NCBI GenBank assembly: GCA_963825075.1
Contig: CAWGRX010000029.1
Coordinates: forward strand, 112,395-176,394
Source: CAWAVN01 sp963825075
Lineage (GTDB): Bacteria; Planctomycetota; Planctomycetia; Planctomycetales; Planctomycetaceae
DNA length: 64,000 bases
Reading direction: 5' to 3'
Part shown: piece after piece, positions 25,961 to 35,590 of the stretch
Numbering within the stretch: position 1 is the first letter of the stretch
Layout of the letters: each line of letters opens with the position of its first letter
Translations under genes and position numbers: made by a program
The notes under the pieces: generated by a model
The model's database searches: none
What the model saw: the letters and a program-made list of their open reading frames with translations, nothing else
Told to the model about the DNA's origin: nothing

Positions 25961-26800
25961 ATGAAGCGATTCGACACGACTCGCCCTGATTTCTCGCCCT
26001 ACGGTTTCACCTGCGAGCTGTGGACGCCCGCCCGTATGCCTCGACCGGATCGGCACAACGAAATTGAGATCAATCTGCTTGAAACCGGTTCGCTGACCTA
26101 CTTGCTTGGGGGGTACCGCACCACAATTGAGGCCGGAAAACTCGCCGTTTTCTGGGCCGCGATTCCCCACCAGATTGTGGCCTTTGACGGTGAGGAGCCG
26201 TACCTTGTTGCCACCTTGCCGTTGAGTGAGTTTTTGGGAGCGGGGCTCGAATTGACGGCGGTCAATCGCATCATGCACGGGGAACTGTTAATGGAATCCA
26301 ATGCCGATGACAGCGATCCGCTCAAATTCCTTCAATGGGAACGGGAACTCAGGGAACGTGATCCGGCGTGTGAACGTGCCGCCCGGCTGGAAGTTCAGGC
26401 GAGGTTGTTGCGATTTGCGGCGCGAATATCAAACCGGCCCACCGCCATGTCTTCCGCCCCCAGCCTGTCAAGAGCCGATCAATTGGCCTGCTACATTGCT
26501 CGGAATTACCAACAGCCTCTGACGTCCCGTTCCATCGCCGAGGCCAACGGCCTGCATCCGAATTACGCCATGAACCTTTTCCGCCAGGCCTTCGGCACAA
26601 CAATGACGACCTTCATCACCGAGCACCGCATCTCGCATGCCCAGCGGTTGCTGGCCACGACGGACGACACCATCCTGGGTGTGGCTCTCGATGCGGGCTT
26701 CCAAAGTCTGAGCCGATTCAATGAAGCCTTCAAGGCCGCTTGCCGTTGCTCCCCTCGCGAGTATCGCAAGACGCATCGGGCAAACCCGAATTCATCATAA
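25961..26800 (+). CDS. AraC-family transcriptional regulator with cupin-type sensor domain
   Basis: 279 residues. The N-terminal 150 residues are a cupin-like ligand-sensing domain (EIEINLLETGSLTYLLGGYRTTIEAGKLAVFWAAIPHQI). The C-terminal 100 residues have the two helix-turn-helix motifs of AraC/XylS proteins: SRSIAEANGLHPNYAMNLFRQAFG and LGVALDAGFQSLSRFNEAFKAACRCSPREYR. It is transcribed divergently from the pectate lyase operon with a 152-base intergenic region that must hold both promoters, so it most likely controls that operon in response to a sugar or uronate signal. Confidence 0.9.
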   Translation: MKRFDTTRPDFSPYGFTCELWTPARMPRPDRHNEIEINLLETGSLTYLLGGYRTTIEAGKLAVFWAAIPHQIVAFDGEEPYLVATLPLSEFLGAGLELTAVNRIMHGELLMESNADDSDPLKFLQWERELRERDPACERAARLEVQARLLRFAARISNRPTAMSSAPSLSRADQLACYIARNYQQPLTSRSIAEANGLHPNYAMNLFRQAFGTTMTTFITEHRISHAQRLLATTDDTILGVALDAGFQSLSRFNEAFKAACRCSPREYRKTHRANPNSS

Positions 26801-26953
26801 GGTCACCGCAGCGACCTAGGATTGTTGCTTTTACTTGCAGAAGCGTAGGGCAGCCCTTTTTTCTCGTATCCAAGCTCCTGCTCGAAAACGAGGGAAATCG
26901 CCGGTACGAAACGAAAAAAGAGCCTGGCGTCCTTCACAAAGGAAACCAGGCTC

Positions 26954-27113
26954 GTTTTCTAAACCGGGGCTAGCGCCCTGCGGCTAATGAATGTTGATCC
27001 TCAGTTCTTTTTGCTTTTCGCCATGCGTTTGAAGTTTTCTAAACCGGGGCTAGCGCCCTGCGGCTAATGAATGTTGATCCTCAGTTCTTTTTGCTTTCCG
27101 CCATGCGTTTGAA
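26954..27113. repeat. 80-bp tandem duplication carrying a REP element and a gene 3' end
   Basis: Two direct copies, 26954-27033 and 27034-27113, differ at one base (TTTTCGCC versus TTTCCGCC). Each holds GTTTTCTAAACCGGGGCTAG-CGCCCTGCGGCTAA followed by the last codons of the minus-strand gene at 27081 (the KRMAESKKN end and stop). The second copy is the functional gene end; the first is a downstream duplicate. Confidence 0.9.
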
Positions 27114-28124
27114 GTATTCTTCGATGGCTTTGCGGTAATGCGGCGGGAAGTTTTTATCGACGTATTGCTTGGCGGCGGCTTGTTCTTTTTCGGGAAGCGA
27201 ACCCCAACCGCCTTTGTTGGCGACGCGTTTGCGGTCCGCGTTGCCGGGAGCCGTCGCCCCTTTGATGGAGCTGTCTTTGGCGGGGCTGTTGGATTGGTTC
27301 TTGCGGGAGTTCCCGTTGCCGTTGCAGGGACAGCTTCCGCTGCAATTGCAATTTTGTTGTTCGAGTTTTTCGATAAGGTAGTCGAGTGCCGCGATGATCT
27401 CGGCTTCTTTCTTTTGGACCTTCCGGCCGCCGCGTCCCAGGTCCAGTCGGCGTTCCACGTCTTTCATTTTGGCCGCGATTTCATCGAGCGAATCCTGCCG
27501 GAGGTTTTGAAGTTCGTACTGCATCAGCTTGGCGACCGACGAATACCGCACGGGCACGTCTTCGGTTTTGTTCAAAAGGTTGTCCAAGGTCGCCAAGCCT
27601 TCGGTCTTCTGCAAAAGCTGCTGCTGGCAGACGGCGGTATAGAACAGGCAGGTCGCCGGGTCGATCACGGTGCGGGGATCGATCTGCCCGAACTGGTCTA
27701 GGGCTTCATCATACATCCGCCCCCGTGCCAGATAGCGGGCGAAATACAGCCGCAGGTTGGAGTTGACGAATTCGTTCTCCCGCGAATCGAGAACTTTCGT
27801 TTCGGGAAGCAGCGTGGGCGTCAGGCTGAGTTGGCAGGCATCGACGAAGACTTGAATGTCCGCATCGGCAAGCCCGAACGTGTGGACGGCGGCATCCAGA
27901 AGCTCCTGGGACGTGGCGGTTTCATCCACCGCGCTCCACAGGTCTTTGATTTCGGTCAACGATTGGGCTGGGAGATCTTTTTGCCCGGCAGCAAACGCGA
28001 GGGATTGGTTGCGGACCTTTTCAAAAGAAGGGGCGATGAATTTTTCATCGGCCGCCGTTAGAGCGGAGGTCATGGTGAGCCATACTGCACACCCTAACAA
28101 GAACAGGGGGGTTCGTTTCTGCAT
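27081..28124 (-). CDS. Exported hypothetical protein with helical repeats
   Basis: 347 residues; ATG preceded by GGAGG at 8 bases. Signal peptide MQKRTPLFLLGCAVWLTMTSALTA. The middle (about 130-215) looks like TPR-type helices (RYLARGRMYDEALDQFGQID, LLQKTEGLATLDNLL). A Cys-rich segment NCNCSGSCPCNGNGN (about residues 268-282) could bind a metal or form disulphides, followed by a Lys/Asn/Ser-rich low-complexity tail. The type is common in planctomycetes but has no established function; probably periplasmic. Its 3' end is duplicated downstream. Confidence 0.8.
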   Translation of the reverse strand: MQKRTPLFLLGCAVWLTMTSALTAADEKFIAPSFEKVRNQSLAFAAGQKDLPAQSLTEIKDLWSAVDETATSQELLDAAVHTFGLADADIQVFVDACQLSLTPTLLPETKVLDSRENEFVNSNLRLYFARYLARGRMYDEALDQFGQIDPRTVIDPATCLFYTAVCQQQLLQKTEGLATLDNLLNKTEDVPVRYSSVAKLMQYELQNLRQDSLDEIAAKMKDVERRLDLGRGGRKVQKKEAEIIAALDYLIEKLEQQNCNCSGSCPCNGNGNSRKNQSNSPAKDSSIKGATAPGNADRKRVANKGGWGSLPEKEQAAAKQYVDKNFPPHYRKAIEEYFKRMAESKKN

Positions 28125-28388
28125 CCGTCACGCCTCCGTCAAAAGTGGTAAAATTAGTCCACATGCGGGAATACTATAAAAGTACCCTGATGTTCCGATT
28201 CGTCAAGCTCAATTTCGCCGCAGGCTGCCATTTGTTCGGGCATTCCCGGAATTCGGGCGCCCGACTTAACCTGGCTTTACTCATTGGTTTGACGCCATTT
28301 CCCTCGAAAGAGTTCCTAACAAGATATGCGAAATGTTCCAAATATCCAGTATAAGCAAGTTTTATACCGATTTCCAGTGACCGGCCGT
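28125..28388. other. Intergenic region without recognised features
   Basis: 264 bases between two minus-strand genes, lower in GC than the genes. It must contain the promoter of the 27081 gene and the 3' untranslated end of the 28389 gene. I see no repeat or hairpin of note. Confidence 0.4.
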
Positions 28389-29219
28389 CTAATTCGGATT
28401 GGGGTTTACATCCGGGGGAATCCCATCCGGTCCGCCGATGAATTCGATTTTCGGGTTTTCTTTCACGAGTCGGGCTTTGCCGTCCTCAGTGACTTTGGTT
28501 CGTTCGAGTTTGATTTCGTGGAGGTTGGGCAGTTTGATCAGGGAATCGATGCAGGCGTCAGTCACTCCGGGAAGCCCTGCCAAGTGCAGCATCCACATCC
28601 CATCAAAGGCTTCCAGGGATTTGACGCCTTTGTCGGTGACTTTCGTATCCTCCACACACAGCCATTCCAGCCGGGAATGGCCTTGGGACTTCAATTCCTC
28701 CATGCCGGCATCTCCGACGCCCGTGCCTGCCAAATGCAGGTAGCGGAGCCAATCGAGCCCCCGCAAATGCTTTAAACCCGCATCGCCGATGGGAGTTCCG
28801 GTCAAATCCAAAGTATCGAGAAATGTGAACTTCTGCAGGATGATCAAATCATCGTCAGTGATCTCGGCGAATTGCCAAATCACTTTGTCCACGTTGCCGT
28901 TCTTGTTGAATTCCGCCTTGCCGCCGCGCTTCTCAAGTTCTTTGACGGCAAGCTCTTCCGTCGTTGGCAGGACCGGCGGCAACTTCGGCTCCGGCTTGGT
29001 CGGCGAAGCGGGTTCCTCTTCGGTCTTCGTCGGTTTGGGTTTGGGCTTCGGCTCCGTTTTTTTTGGGGCTTTGATGATTTTTTTAGGCGGAGTTGGCGAT
29101 TTTTGAACCGTCGTCTCCGAAGGATTATTTTGACAGCCCGCCAGGAGCGCCAACCCGAACAAAACCGCCCATGCCGACGTAACCTTTTTATTACGAATGA
29201 CTTGCGATGTGGATTTCAT
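28389..29219 (-). CDS. Leucine-rich-repeat lipoprotein
   Basis: 276 residues from the ATG at 29217-29219. Lipoprotein signal VTSAWAVLFGLALLAGC (lipobox LAGC), a long Lys/Pro/Glu linker (KKTEPKPKPKPTKTEEEP) likely spanning the periplasm or cell wall layer, then a small LRR domain of about six units of the cysteine-containing/GALA type: LDTLDLTGTPIGDAGLKHLRGL, LRYLHLAGTGVGDAGMEEL, LEWLCVEDTKVTDKGVKSL. These LRR lipoproteins are frequent in planctomycetes and presumably mediate protein-protein contacts at the membrane. A frame extension upstream was not used because it lacks a signal sequence. Confidence 0.85.
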   Translation of the reverse strand: MKSTSQVIRNKKVTSAWAVLFGLALLAGCQNNPSETTVQKSPTPPKKIIKAPKKTEPKPKPKPTKTEEEPASPTKPEPKLPPVLPTTEELAVKELEKRGGKAEFNKNGNVDKVIWQFAEITDDDLIILQKFTFLDTLDLTGTPIGDAGLKHLRGLDWLRYLHLAGTGVGDAGMEELKSQGHSRLEWLCVEDTKVTDKGVKSLEAFDGMWMLHLAGLPGVTDACIDSLIKLPNLHEIKLERTKVTEDGKARLVKENPKIEFIGGPDGIPPDVNPNPN

Positions 29220-29386
29220 GGGGAAGATTCTTTCGCTGGGAGGTGGGATGACAAATCCGCCACTCGCCATCAAAACAGACGGGATTCAAACGAAAAACTA
29301 ACGAAAAATCGGGGAAAAATGTCTTGGCGACCGTCTCATCAGTTAGATTTTTGCCAGCGGCACGGCGCTCATTTCTGAAGCGAGTG

Positions 29387-31228
29387 TCAACTCGCCGCGG
29401 CTTCGCACGTGACGTTGATCGAGAATTGGTCCAATTCTTCGATCACCTCCGCCGGCAGCCAGCCCTCGGCCGTCCAGCCTCGCTCTTGGTTGTACCGTTC
29501 AATCATGGCGTGGAGCGTTTCCCTCGTCAATGCCGCTCCCCGGCTGGCTCCGTCGGGAAGTTGCTCCGAGAGAAACCGGCGGGGCAGCGTGTCTTCGTCC
29601 GGAGTCCAGCCCTGGCGGATGTTGTACCACTTCTTCGCCGCGATGATTCGTTCCGCGGTGCGGACCAATTCCTCACCATCCATCGGCCAGCCAGTGACCA
29701 GTTCCAACATCTCGGCCATGCCCGCCAAACGGTCCCCGAACACGCCGCGAAGAAATTTGCAGAGGATCAACGAATCCATGATGGCGGCTTCGTTTTCGCT
29801 GGCGATCGCCGCCGCGACCGCGCCCGGCCCCAAGTTGAGCCGATCGACCTGCGCGGAAAAATCCGCTTCATAGGCTCCGGAGCGGTTGTGGTCCGCCCCG
29901 CGGGTGCCGACCGCCAAACCGAGGGCCAATGTCTGGAGTGCCCGCGGTTCGTAGCCGGGGATTTCCAGGCCCTTGACGTGCGGTGCGAAATCGCCGGTCC
30001 CCTGGCCGATCTCCTCGGCGGCGATGCGGCTGCCCTCTGAGAGCAGTTCCCCCCAACCGCGTTTGCTGCTGATGCCTTCGATCGTCGGCAACAAGACCTC
30101 CGCATTCCCGAACCGCAGTTCCGGGGCGGCAATGAGTCCGCGCTCGGCACATTCCATCGCAAAAGCGATCGTGGCTCCGGTGCTGATCGTATCCAGGCCC
30201 AATTCGTCACAAAGTGCCGACGCCCTGAGCACGACATCCGCGTCGCCGATGCCGCACAGTGGCCCCAAGGCGAACAGGTTTTCGTATTCCATCCGTACCC
30301 GCGGCGCCGTTCCGCCGTTCCTATTGGATACTTGATAGATGTGCTCGCAGCCGATGGTGCAGGCGGCGCACGAGCTGCGGGTTTTCGTGAGGGTTTGATT
30401 GAGCGTTTCGGGGGCGATGGTCTCGGCGTCCGCGAAGGTGCCGGATTGAAAATTCCGCGTGGGCAACATCCCCAGGCGGTTGAAGACCAGCAAGTTCGCC
30501 ACGGTGCCGAGTTCCCGGTACTTCGCCGTCGCCGGGCCCAGGGACTTCCGCGAAAGCTGTTTGCTGTATTCCGCGAGGCGCGCCGGATGGGCGAACCTCG
30601 GCAGCCGATTGCCCCGCACCGCGACCGCTTTGAGCCGTTTGGATCCCATCACCGCGCCGAGTCCACCGCGACCCGCGTGGCGGCCGTCGTGGGAGATCGT
30701 CGCAAACCGCACCAAGTTCTCCCCCGCCGGCCCGATCACCGCCGTGCGAAAGTCCGCCCCCAATCGGCGTGCCAGCAATTGTTGTGCAGCCGGGATGGTT
30801 TGGCCCCACAATCCGTTCGCTTTGGGAAACGCGACGCGATCCGGTTCCACAACAAGGCAAGTCGGCTGCGCGGATTGCCCGACGATGACCAGCGCATCGT
30901 ATCCGGTTTTCTTCCCGGCGATGGCGAAATGCGAAGAGGAGAGAGAATCGTTGATCCGCCCCGTCAACGGCGACTGCCCCAGCACCGCGAACTTGGCGGA
31001 CGTCGTCAAGGGACTGCCCACCAGGGGGCTGAACACGAACACCAAGGGAGCCGCGGGCGAAAAGGGATCCTGCTGGTCCTCCGATTCCTGGTGCAAAATC
31101 CAGGTCCCCAACCCGCTGCCGCCGATGAACGCCCGCAGCACCTCCGCGGGAATAGGAACCGCGGCATGCGTTTCGGTCGCCAGATCGATCCGCAAATAGC
31201 GGCCGTGGTATCCAGGCGGAACGGTCAT
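29387..31228 (-). CDS. Tungsten-containing aldehyde:ferredoxin oxidoreductase
   Basis: 613 residues. The N-terminal domain has YHGRYLRIDLATE, FIGGSGLGTWIL and FSPLVGSP, the pterin-binding part. The 4Fe-4S cysteines are CAACTIGC (CxxCxxxC) and, near the C-terminus, the LILCKF cysteine. TRGADHNRSG, corresponding to the tungstopterin/active-site region, is also visible. The enzyme oxidises aldehydes to acids with reduction of ferredoxin, or the reverse. It stands alone between an LRR lipoprotein and a membrane protein; no ferredoxin or cofactor gene is adjacent. The start ATG 31226-31228 gives the canonical MTVPPGYHGR; it lacks a clear Shine-Dalgarno. Confidence 0.92.
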   Translation of the reverse strand: MTVPPGYHGRYLRIDLATETHAAVPIPAEVLRAFIGGSGLGTWILHQESEDQQDPFSPAAPLVFVFSPLVGSPLTTSAKFAVLGQSPLTGRINDSLSSSHFAIAGKKTGYDALVIVGQSAQPTCLVVEPDRVAFPKANGLWGQTIPAAQQLLARRLGADFRTAVIGPAGENLVRFATISHDGRHAGRGGLGAVMGSKRLKAVAVRGNRLPRFAHPARLAEYSKQLSRKSLGPATAKYRELGTVANLLVFNRLGMLPTRNFQSGTFADAETIAPETLNQTLTKTRSSCAACTIGCEHIYQVSNRNGGTAPRVRMEYENLFALGPLCGIGDADVVLRASALCDELGLDTISTGATIAFAMECAERGLIAAPELRFGNAEVLLPTIEGISSKRGWGELLSEGSRIAAEEIGQGTGDFAPHVKGLEIPGYEPRALQTLALGLAVGTRGADHNRSGAYEADFSAQVDRLNLGPGAVAAAIASENEAAIMDSLILCKFLRGVFGDRLAGMAEMLELVTGWPMDGEELVRTAERIIAAKKWYNIRQGWTPDEDTLPRRFLSEQLPDGASRGAALTRETLHAMIERYNQERGWTAEGWLPAEVIEELDQFSINVTCEAAAS

Positions 31229-31285
31229 CAACAGGAGGCCAATCGTTGAGGCATCAAGGCAGGGGGAACGGCAGTTTTTTATTCC

Positions 31286-31316
31286 ATTATACCCGCCCCG
31301 CAACCAGAAGGGTCAA
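31286..31316 (-). promoter_or_regulatory. Candidate promoter of the aldehyde:ferredoxin oxidoreductase gene
   Basis: On the minus strand TTGACC (31311-31316) and a perfect TATAAT (31286-31291) are separated by 19 bases, one or two longer than ideal, about 57 bases upstream of the AOR start codon. Confidence 0.45.
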
Positions 31317-31436
31317 GGGCAGGAGAAATCCCGACGACCCATGAACGACCAAATCCCAATGATTCTGCTTAGGGTGCAGCTTTGCTTGTTGTGGATTACC
31401 AGCCGGCGTAAGCCGGCCGCTCGCCTTGATTTCCCT

Positions 31437-31522
31437 CTCGTTCGCAAGCTGCGGATTGCGAACGAGGGGGGCGGGAAAGTTCTCGGGAACCGGGGCTAGC
31501 GCGGCTAGCCGCCCTGCGGCTA
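31437..31522. repeat. Two adjacent palindromic elements
   Basis: First, CTCGTTCGCAA (31437-31447) and TTGCGAACGAG (31456-31466) form a perfect 11-bp stem with an 8-base loop. This belongs to the same family as the hairpin at 53256. Second, a REP-like element AACCGGGGCTAGCGCGGCTAG-CCGCCCTGCGGC (31489-31521) carries a 9-base insertion relative to the other copies. Both lie between the AOR start and the end of the large membrane protein gene. Confidence 0.7.
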
Positions 31523-31540
31523 ATCAACCTTCTCCAAATC

Positions 31541-34500
31541 TCACCAGACCAACAGGCCGTCGGGGGTGTCGCCCATTTCTTGGTAGCGGCCGAGGTGGTA
31601 AATGTGTTCGCGGTAGCAGAGCACGTCCATCACCGCCAAGGTTTGGATGGCCCGCACTGTGACGAGTTGCTCGGAAATCCGGCCGGGATGCAGCAAGAGT
31701 TCGCCCAAGATCTCTTCGCCGCGCCGCGGTGAGAACTCCCCATCCTTTTTTCCTTCGCACCAGACGGCTAAAACGTCGGCGGAGTTCCAGAGGTTATTGA
31801 GGATCGCCCGCCAGGCGCAGCGGCGGATGTGGCGGTCGCCGAAACCTTTTTTCGCCCAGTAGCGATTGAACTTTCGCTTGAGCAGCCAATGGGGCAACCG
31901 CTTGCCGGGCCGTAAAGGTTCGGCTTCCGCGAGGCGCACGACTTCATCCAAAATCTCCGGAGCCGAGAGCCGGGCGCGCACGCCGCGGTAGTCCGCCAGA
32001 TACGCCACCGCCGCGGCCCTCAGATGCTCGGCCGTAGAAAACGCATCGGCCGGTAAGCCCCGAAGTTTCGCGCAGCGTTCGAGCAGGCCGGTTTCGATCA
32101 AGCCGTTCAGCCGGGCGATGTCGGCCTGCGCCCGGCGGCGCTGCTCGTTGACTTCATCGAGGAACTCCGGAACCGGGTGCAAAAATTGAAGGTCCCGTTC
32201 GATCGAGGCATCGCCCAGCATCGTCCGCGTCTGGCCCGGCAGCGGGACGTTCAGAAATTCGGGATCGATCCGCATTCGCAGTCTCGTGCTCGCATAGACC
32301 ACGGGGCCTCTGATGCGTTCGATCTTTCGCACGGCGGTGAGGAAGTGAGCCTTCGCCGCATCGCCGCTGTCCCGGCGGGATTCGGGGCGGCGGATTTGCT
32401 CGACCGAACGGGCGATCCAAACCAACAGGTTCCAGAACAGCTTGAGCCCGAGCAAAAACAAGAACCAGGGCAGAAACAGAGCCCGCCCGCCGGACAGCCA
32501 CGAACCGTACAGCGAATACAAATTGACGACTCGCTGCTCTTTGGGACGGTCGTGCATGGGGAACGTGCCGAAGATGCGGCGGATCAACAGGCTGCGGTCG
32601 CGGATCAAACGCTCCAAGACTTCATCGCCGAACCGCTCCGCCACTTCCCGATCCCGTTGCTCGTCGAAGTCCAAAAAATGGAGCGCGGTAAACGCGTTCG
32701 TGACGTAATCCCGCTCGACGTCTTCTTCCGGCGTCTCGGTGGCGACGTTTTTATGCGTCCGGCCGTGGACCCAATGCTCATAATGCCGGCGCTGGCTGTC
32801 GCTGATATGCGGCAGTTCGCCCAGGGGAATTGCGTTCTGGTTGTAGTCGATGATCAGATTCGCCGCCCCGTGCGCGATCGAGCGGGCGACGAAGTTGAAC
32901 CAGATATAAGGCCCGCCGAACAGCGACTTCTGCCGAACCAGATCGAGCGCGTAAAGCTGCTTGAGATCCTTGGGCCGAATCCTGGCGGAAAGACTGAGCA
33001 CCTGGCGGACGGCGGGGCTACCCAGGAGCTGGCTGGTGGAGCGGGTGTCGTTGTCGTGAAGGATCGCCCCGTCCAGCCAATCGCGGTACAGGAGCATCAC
33101 CGCATCCAGCCCCCGCCAACCGCCGCCGTTGCCCGAACCCAAATGGGCTTCGACCAACGATTGATGAATCCGCCCCAACACCTGCCGAATCTGCGAGTCT
33201 TCCGAAGCGGGTTCGTCGGGCAGCATGAGTTGGCGTTCCGGCCCCAAGACGCGAACGCATAAGAGCTTCGCATCCCGCTCCAAATACCGGCTGCGGATGA
33301 TTTCGGTCAGCGACAAAAACTGAGCCTGTGCGGAGCGTTCGTAAAACTCGGTCGCTTCGCGGGCCATTCGCTGCAACCACCAGCCCAGCCCCAAAATGAA
33401 AAAGCACACGCTGCCCAAAATCAGCACCGTCGGGCCGACGTATCGTTCGAGAAATGCGGTGACCGGAGACAGGAACGTCAACGAGAGGAGCTGAATCGAG
33501 AGCAGCGTCATCAGATACAGGCCGCCGAACAGCAGCATCCGATAGGCCGGCCTGAGCGAGCTTTTGACGAGCATCCCGCCCACGCGGTCCACGAACTGCG
33601 ACGGTGTGACGGTGCCATACAGGTCGGCGAACCAGAAGTAGGCGTTGTGAAACCGCCGGACGACGCGGGCCGTCCGCCGGGACGCCGCCGCGACCACGTC
33701 GGCATCGGTCATGTCCTTGGTGATCCGCGGAACCAGCGACGAGATGATCGGCAGCCAGCGAAAGGGAATCCGCGCAAGCATCCGCACGCCGCCCGCGACT
33801 TGCATGAGCAGTTCCGGTCCCAACCCGACCTCGGCGGCTTGGGGCGTCATGGTGGAGAGATGTTGAATCAACACCTCCGCCGCGATTTCGCGAACCGGTG
33901 CGCGGGGGCCTAATGCCGAGATCGCTTCCCGCTCCCGCCGCTCGGCCAAGGCTTCGGAAAACATCGCCAATCGGCGCTCCACGGCGGCGGGGCGGTCGGC
34001 TACGGGCATGTTTGTCAAACAATCCCCCCAACTCTGATGCACTTGATCCCGCAACCGCACCAGCCGGGCGCGATGCGCGGGCAATCGGCTGCGGGAGTTG
34101 TCGAGTTCCTGCCGAGTCGGGTAAAGAATCACATTCTGATTGAGCACGTGCCCATACTGCCGGGCCAACCGATCAAACCCGCGGGCCATCAAACCGAACC
34201 CGCGCAAGAATCTCGCAAACCGGAGCACGCGGGCAATGCGAACGAACCGCCCGAATGCCCCGATCTGTCCCGCCGCCGCTCCGGGGATGAGGGTAATCAA
34301 CCCAATCGGAATCGAGGGCACAAAGTCGATGAGGAAGTGCCGGCAAAACCACATCCCCTTGCGGCGGACCATCGCCAGTTTGACGAAGAACTCGGACAGG
34401 AATACGAAACAGGCCATCCCGTCAAATACGTACAAACCAATCCGTGTGCGTTCCGAGAGAGCGTACAACTCATCGACCACAATCAGCCCGACCACCAGGC

Positions 34501-35334
34501 AAATCAGAAACAGGATCAAACGATCCATCCACTTGACCAACCGCCGGCCGAACCTCTGGTACAGCCGGGCTTGGAGATCCCGTTCCTGCCGCTCGGATTC
34601 GAGTTGGAACAGCTTCCGCTTGAGCCTGCGGCGGCGGCTGTTCCAGCGGGTCTCCACGTGTTCCAACTGCCAGCGCAAATCCTCGGCGACAATTTCCAAC
34701 TGCATCGCCGCCCGGTCGCTGGGCAGGCTATCCACGCTGGTGAGCGTCAAGTCCGCCCGGTCGATCAAATCCCGCACCCACCGCGTCCGCGTTTCCGCAT
34801 CGGGCGGCGTTTCCTCGATCGCGGCCACAAGCGCCTGCCGGAGATCTTTGCGGATTTCCGCGAACACCGTCTGCCGGGTCATGCGGTTGGGATCGTGGCT
34901 TTCGGCTTCGAGTTCGTAAGCCGTCGTCTGCACGAGAGCCGTGAAGCACTTATCCGGTTCGGGGTTGTCCAGAATCGGCGAGAGCGATTCCTTCCAAGCC
35001 TCCGCCGTGTGCTCCAAATCCTCAAACGTCAACTCGGCGGCTGCATTCGCGGCGGAATCCAATCCCAGCCGTTCGCAGAGAGCCTGCAGGTCTTGCACAT
35101 CGGCGAGCAAAGCATTGCCGTCGAGCCTGGCTCCCGATTGGTTCAATTGCCCGGCGAGTTCGATGACTTCCTGCTCGATGTCGGCCAAGGTTTCCGCCGC
35201 TTCTTGGGGGATGGCCTGCGGCGGGATTCCTGCTCCCGCCGAAACGCCGTGAGCCGCTGCTCCACGTCATCAATCCGCCGCTTCAACTCGGCCTCAGTCA
35301 GAGGAGCTTGAGATTGAGGAGAAGCAATGGACAT
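31541..35334 (-). CDS. Very large membrane protein with a voltage-sensor-like (S1-S4) module, frameshifted near the N-terminus
   Basis: About 1264 residues after repair. The N-terminus MSIASPQSQAPLTEAELKRR (ATG at 35332-35334) is a coiled-coil-like segment in a different frame from the rest: one missing base near 35218-35225 must be restored to join REQE to IPPQAIPQEAAETLADIEQ. A TTG at 35188 is otherwise the first usable start. About residues 270-385 hold four membrane helices; the fourth, FGRFVRIARVLRFARFLRGF, has Arg at every third or fourth position, as in S4 of voltage-gated cation channels. I see no pore helix or TVGYG selectivity filter after it. Two more hydrophobic hairpins lie near residues 600-665 and one near 970. 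The C-terminal 250 residues are soluble. Function unknown; conserved in planctomycetes by my impression. Confidence 0.75.
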
Positions 35335-35351
35335 GGATGCCGCCCGGTCCC

Positions 35352-35501
35352 GGCGAGCGGGGGGGTGTCAGCCCCCCCGTAATTCGCAATGACAATTCAA
35401 TGTTTTATGGCGCATTGTTCGGAGCAGAGAGAAGAGTTTCATTGTCTTCGGTACTCAACCCGAAATCCTCTTCACCGAGGGGCTGACACCCCCCGCTCGC
35501 C
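35352..35501. repeat. Long inverted repeat with GGCGAGCGGGGGG arms (MITE-like)
   Basis: The arm GGCGAGCGGGGGGGTGTCAG-CCCC (35352-35375) is the reverse complement, apart from one G, of 35479-35501. About 103 bases lie between. The structure is that of a small non-autonomous element or a REP doublet inserted between the membrane protein start and the thrS end. Confidence 0.7.
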
Positions 35502-35590
35502 TTCATCAAGACAAACGCACCAAACCGGCAGATGGATCATAACACATTGGTCATTGGTGCTTGGTCATTGGGATTTCCCGCGAAGCGGGC

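Noticed and set aside
31541..35334. Annotation as a potassium channel
   Set aside because: Only the sensor-like helices are visible; no pore helix or TVGYG-type filter was found, so the channel call is not supported.
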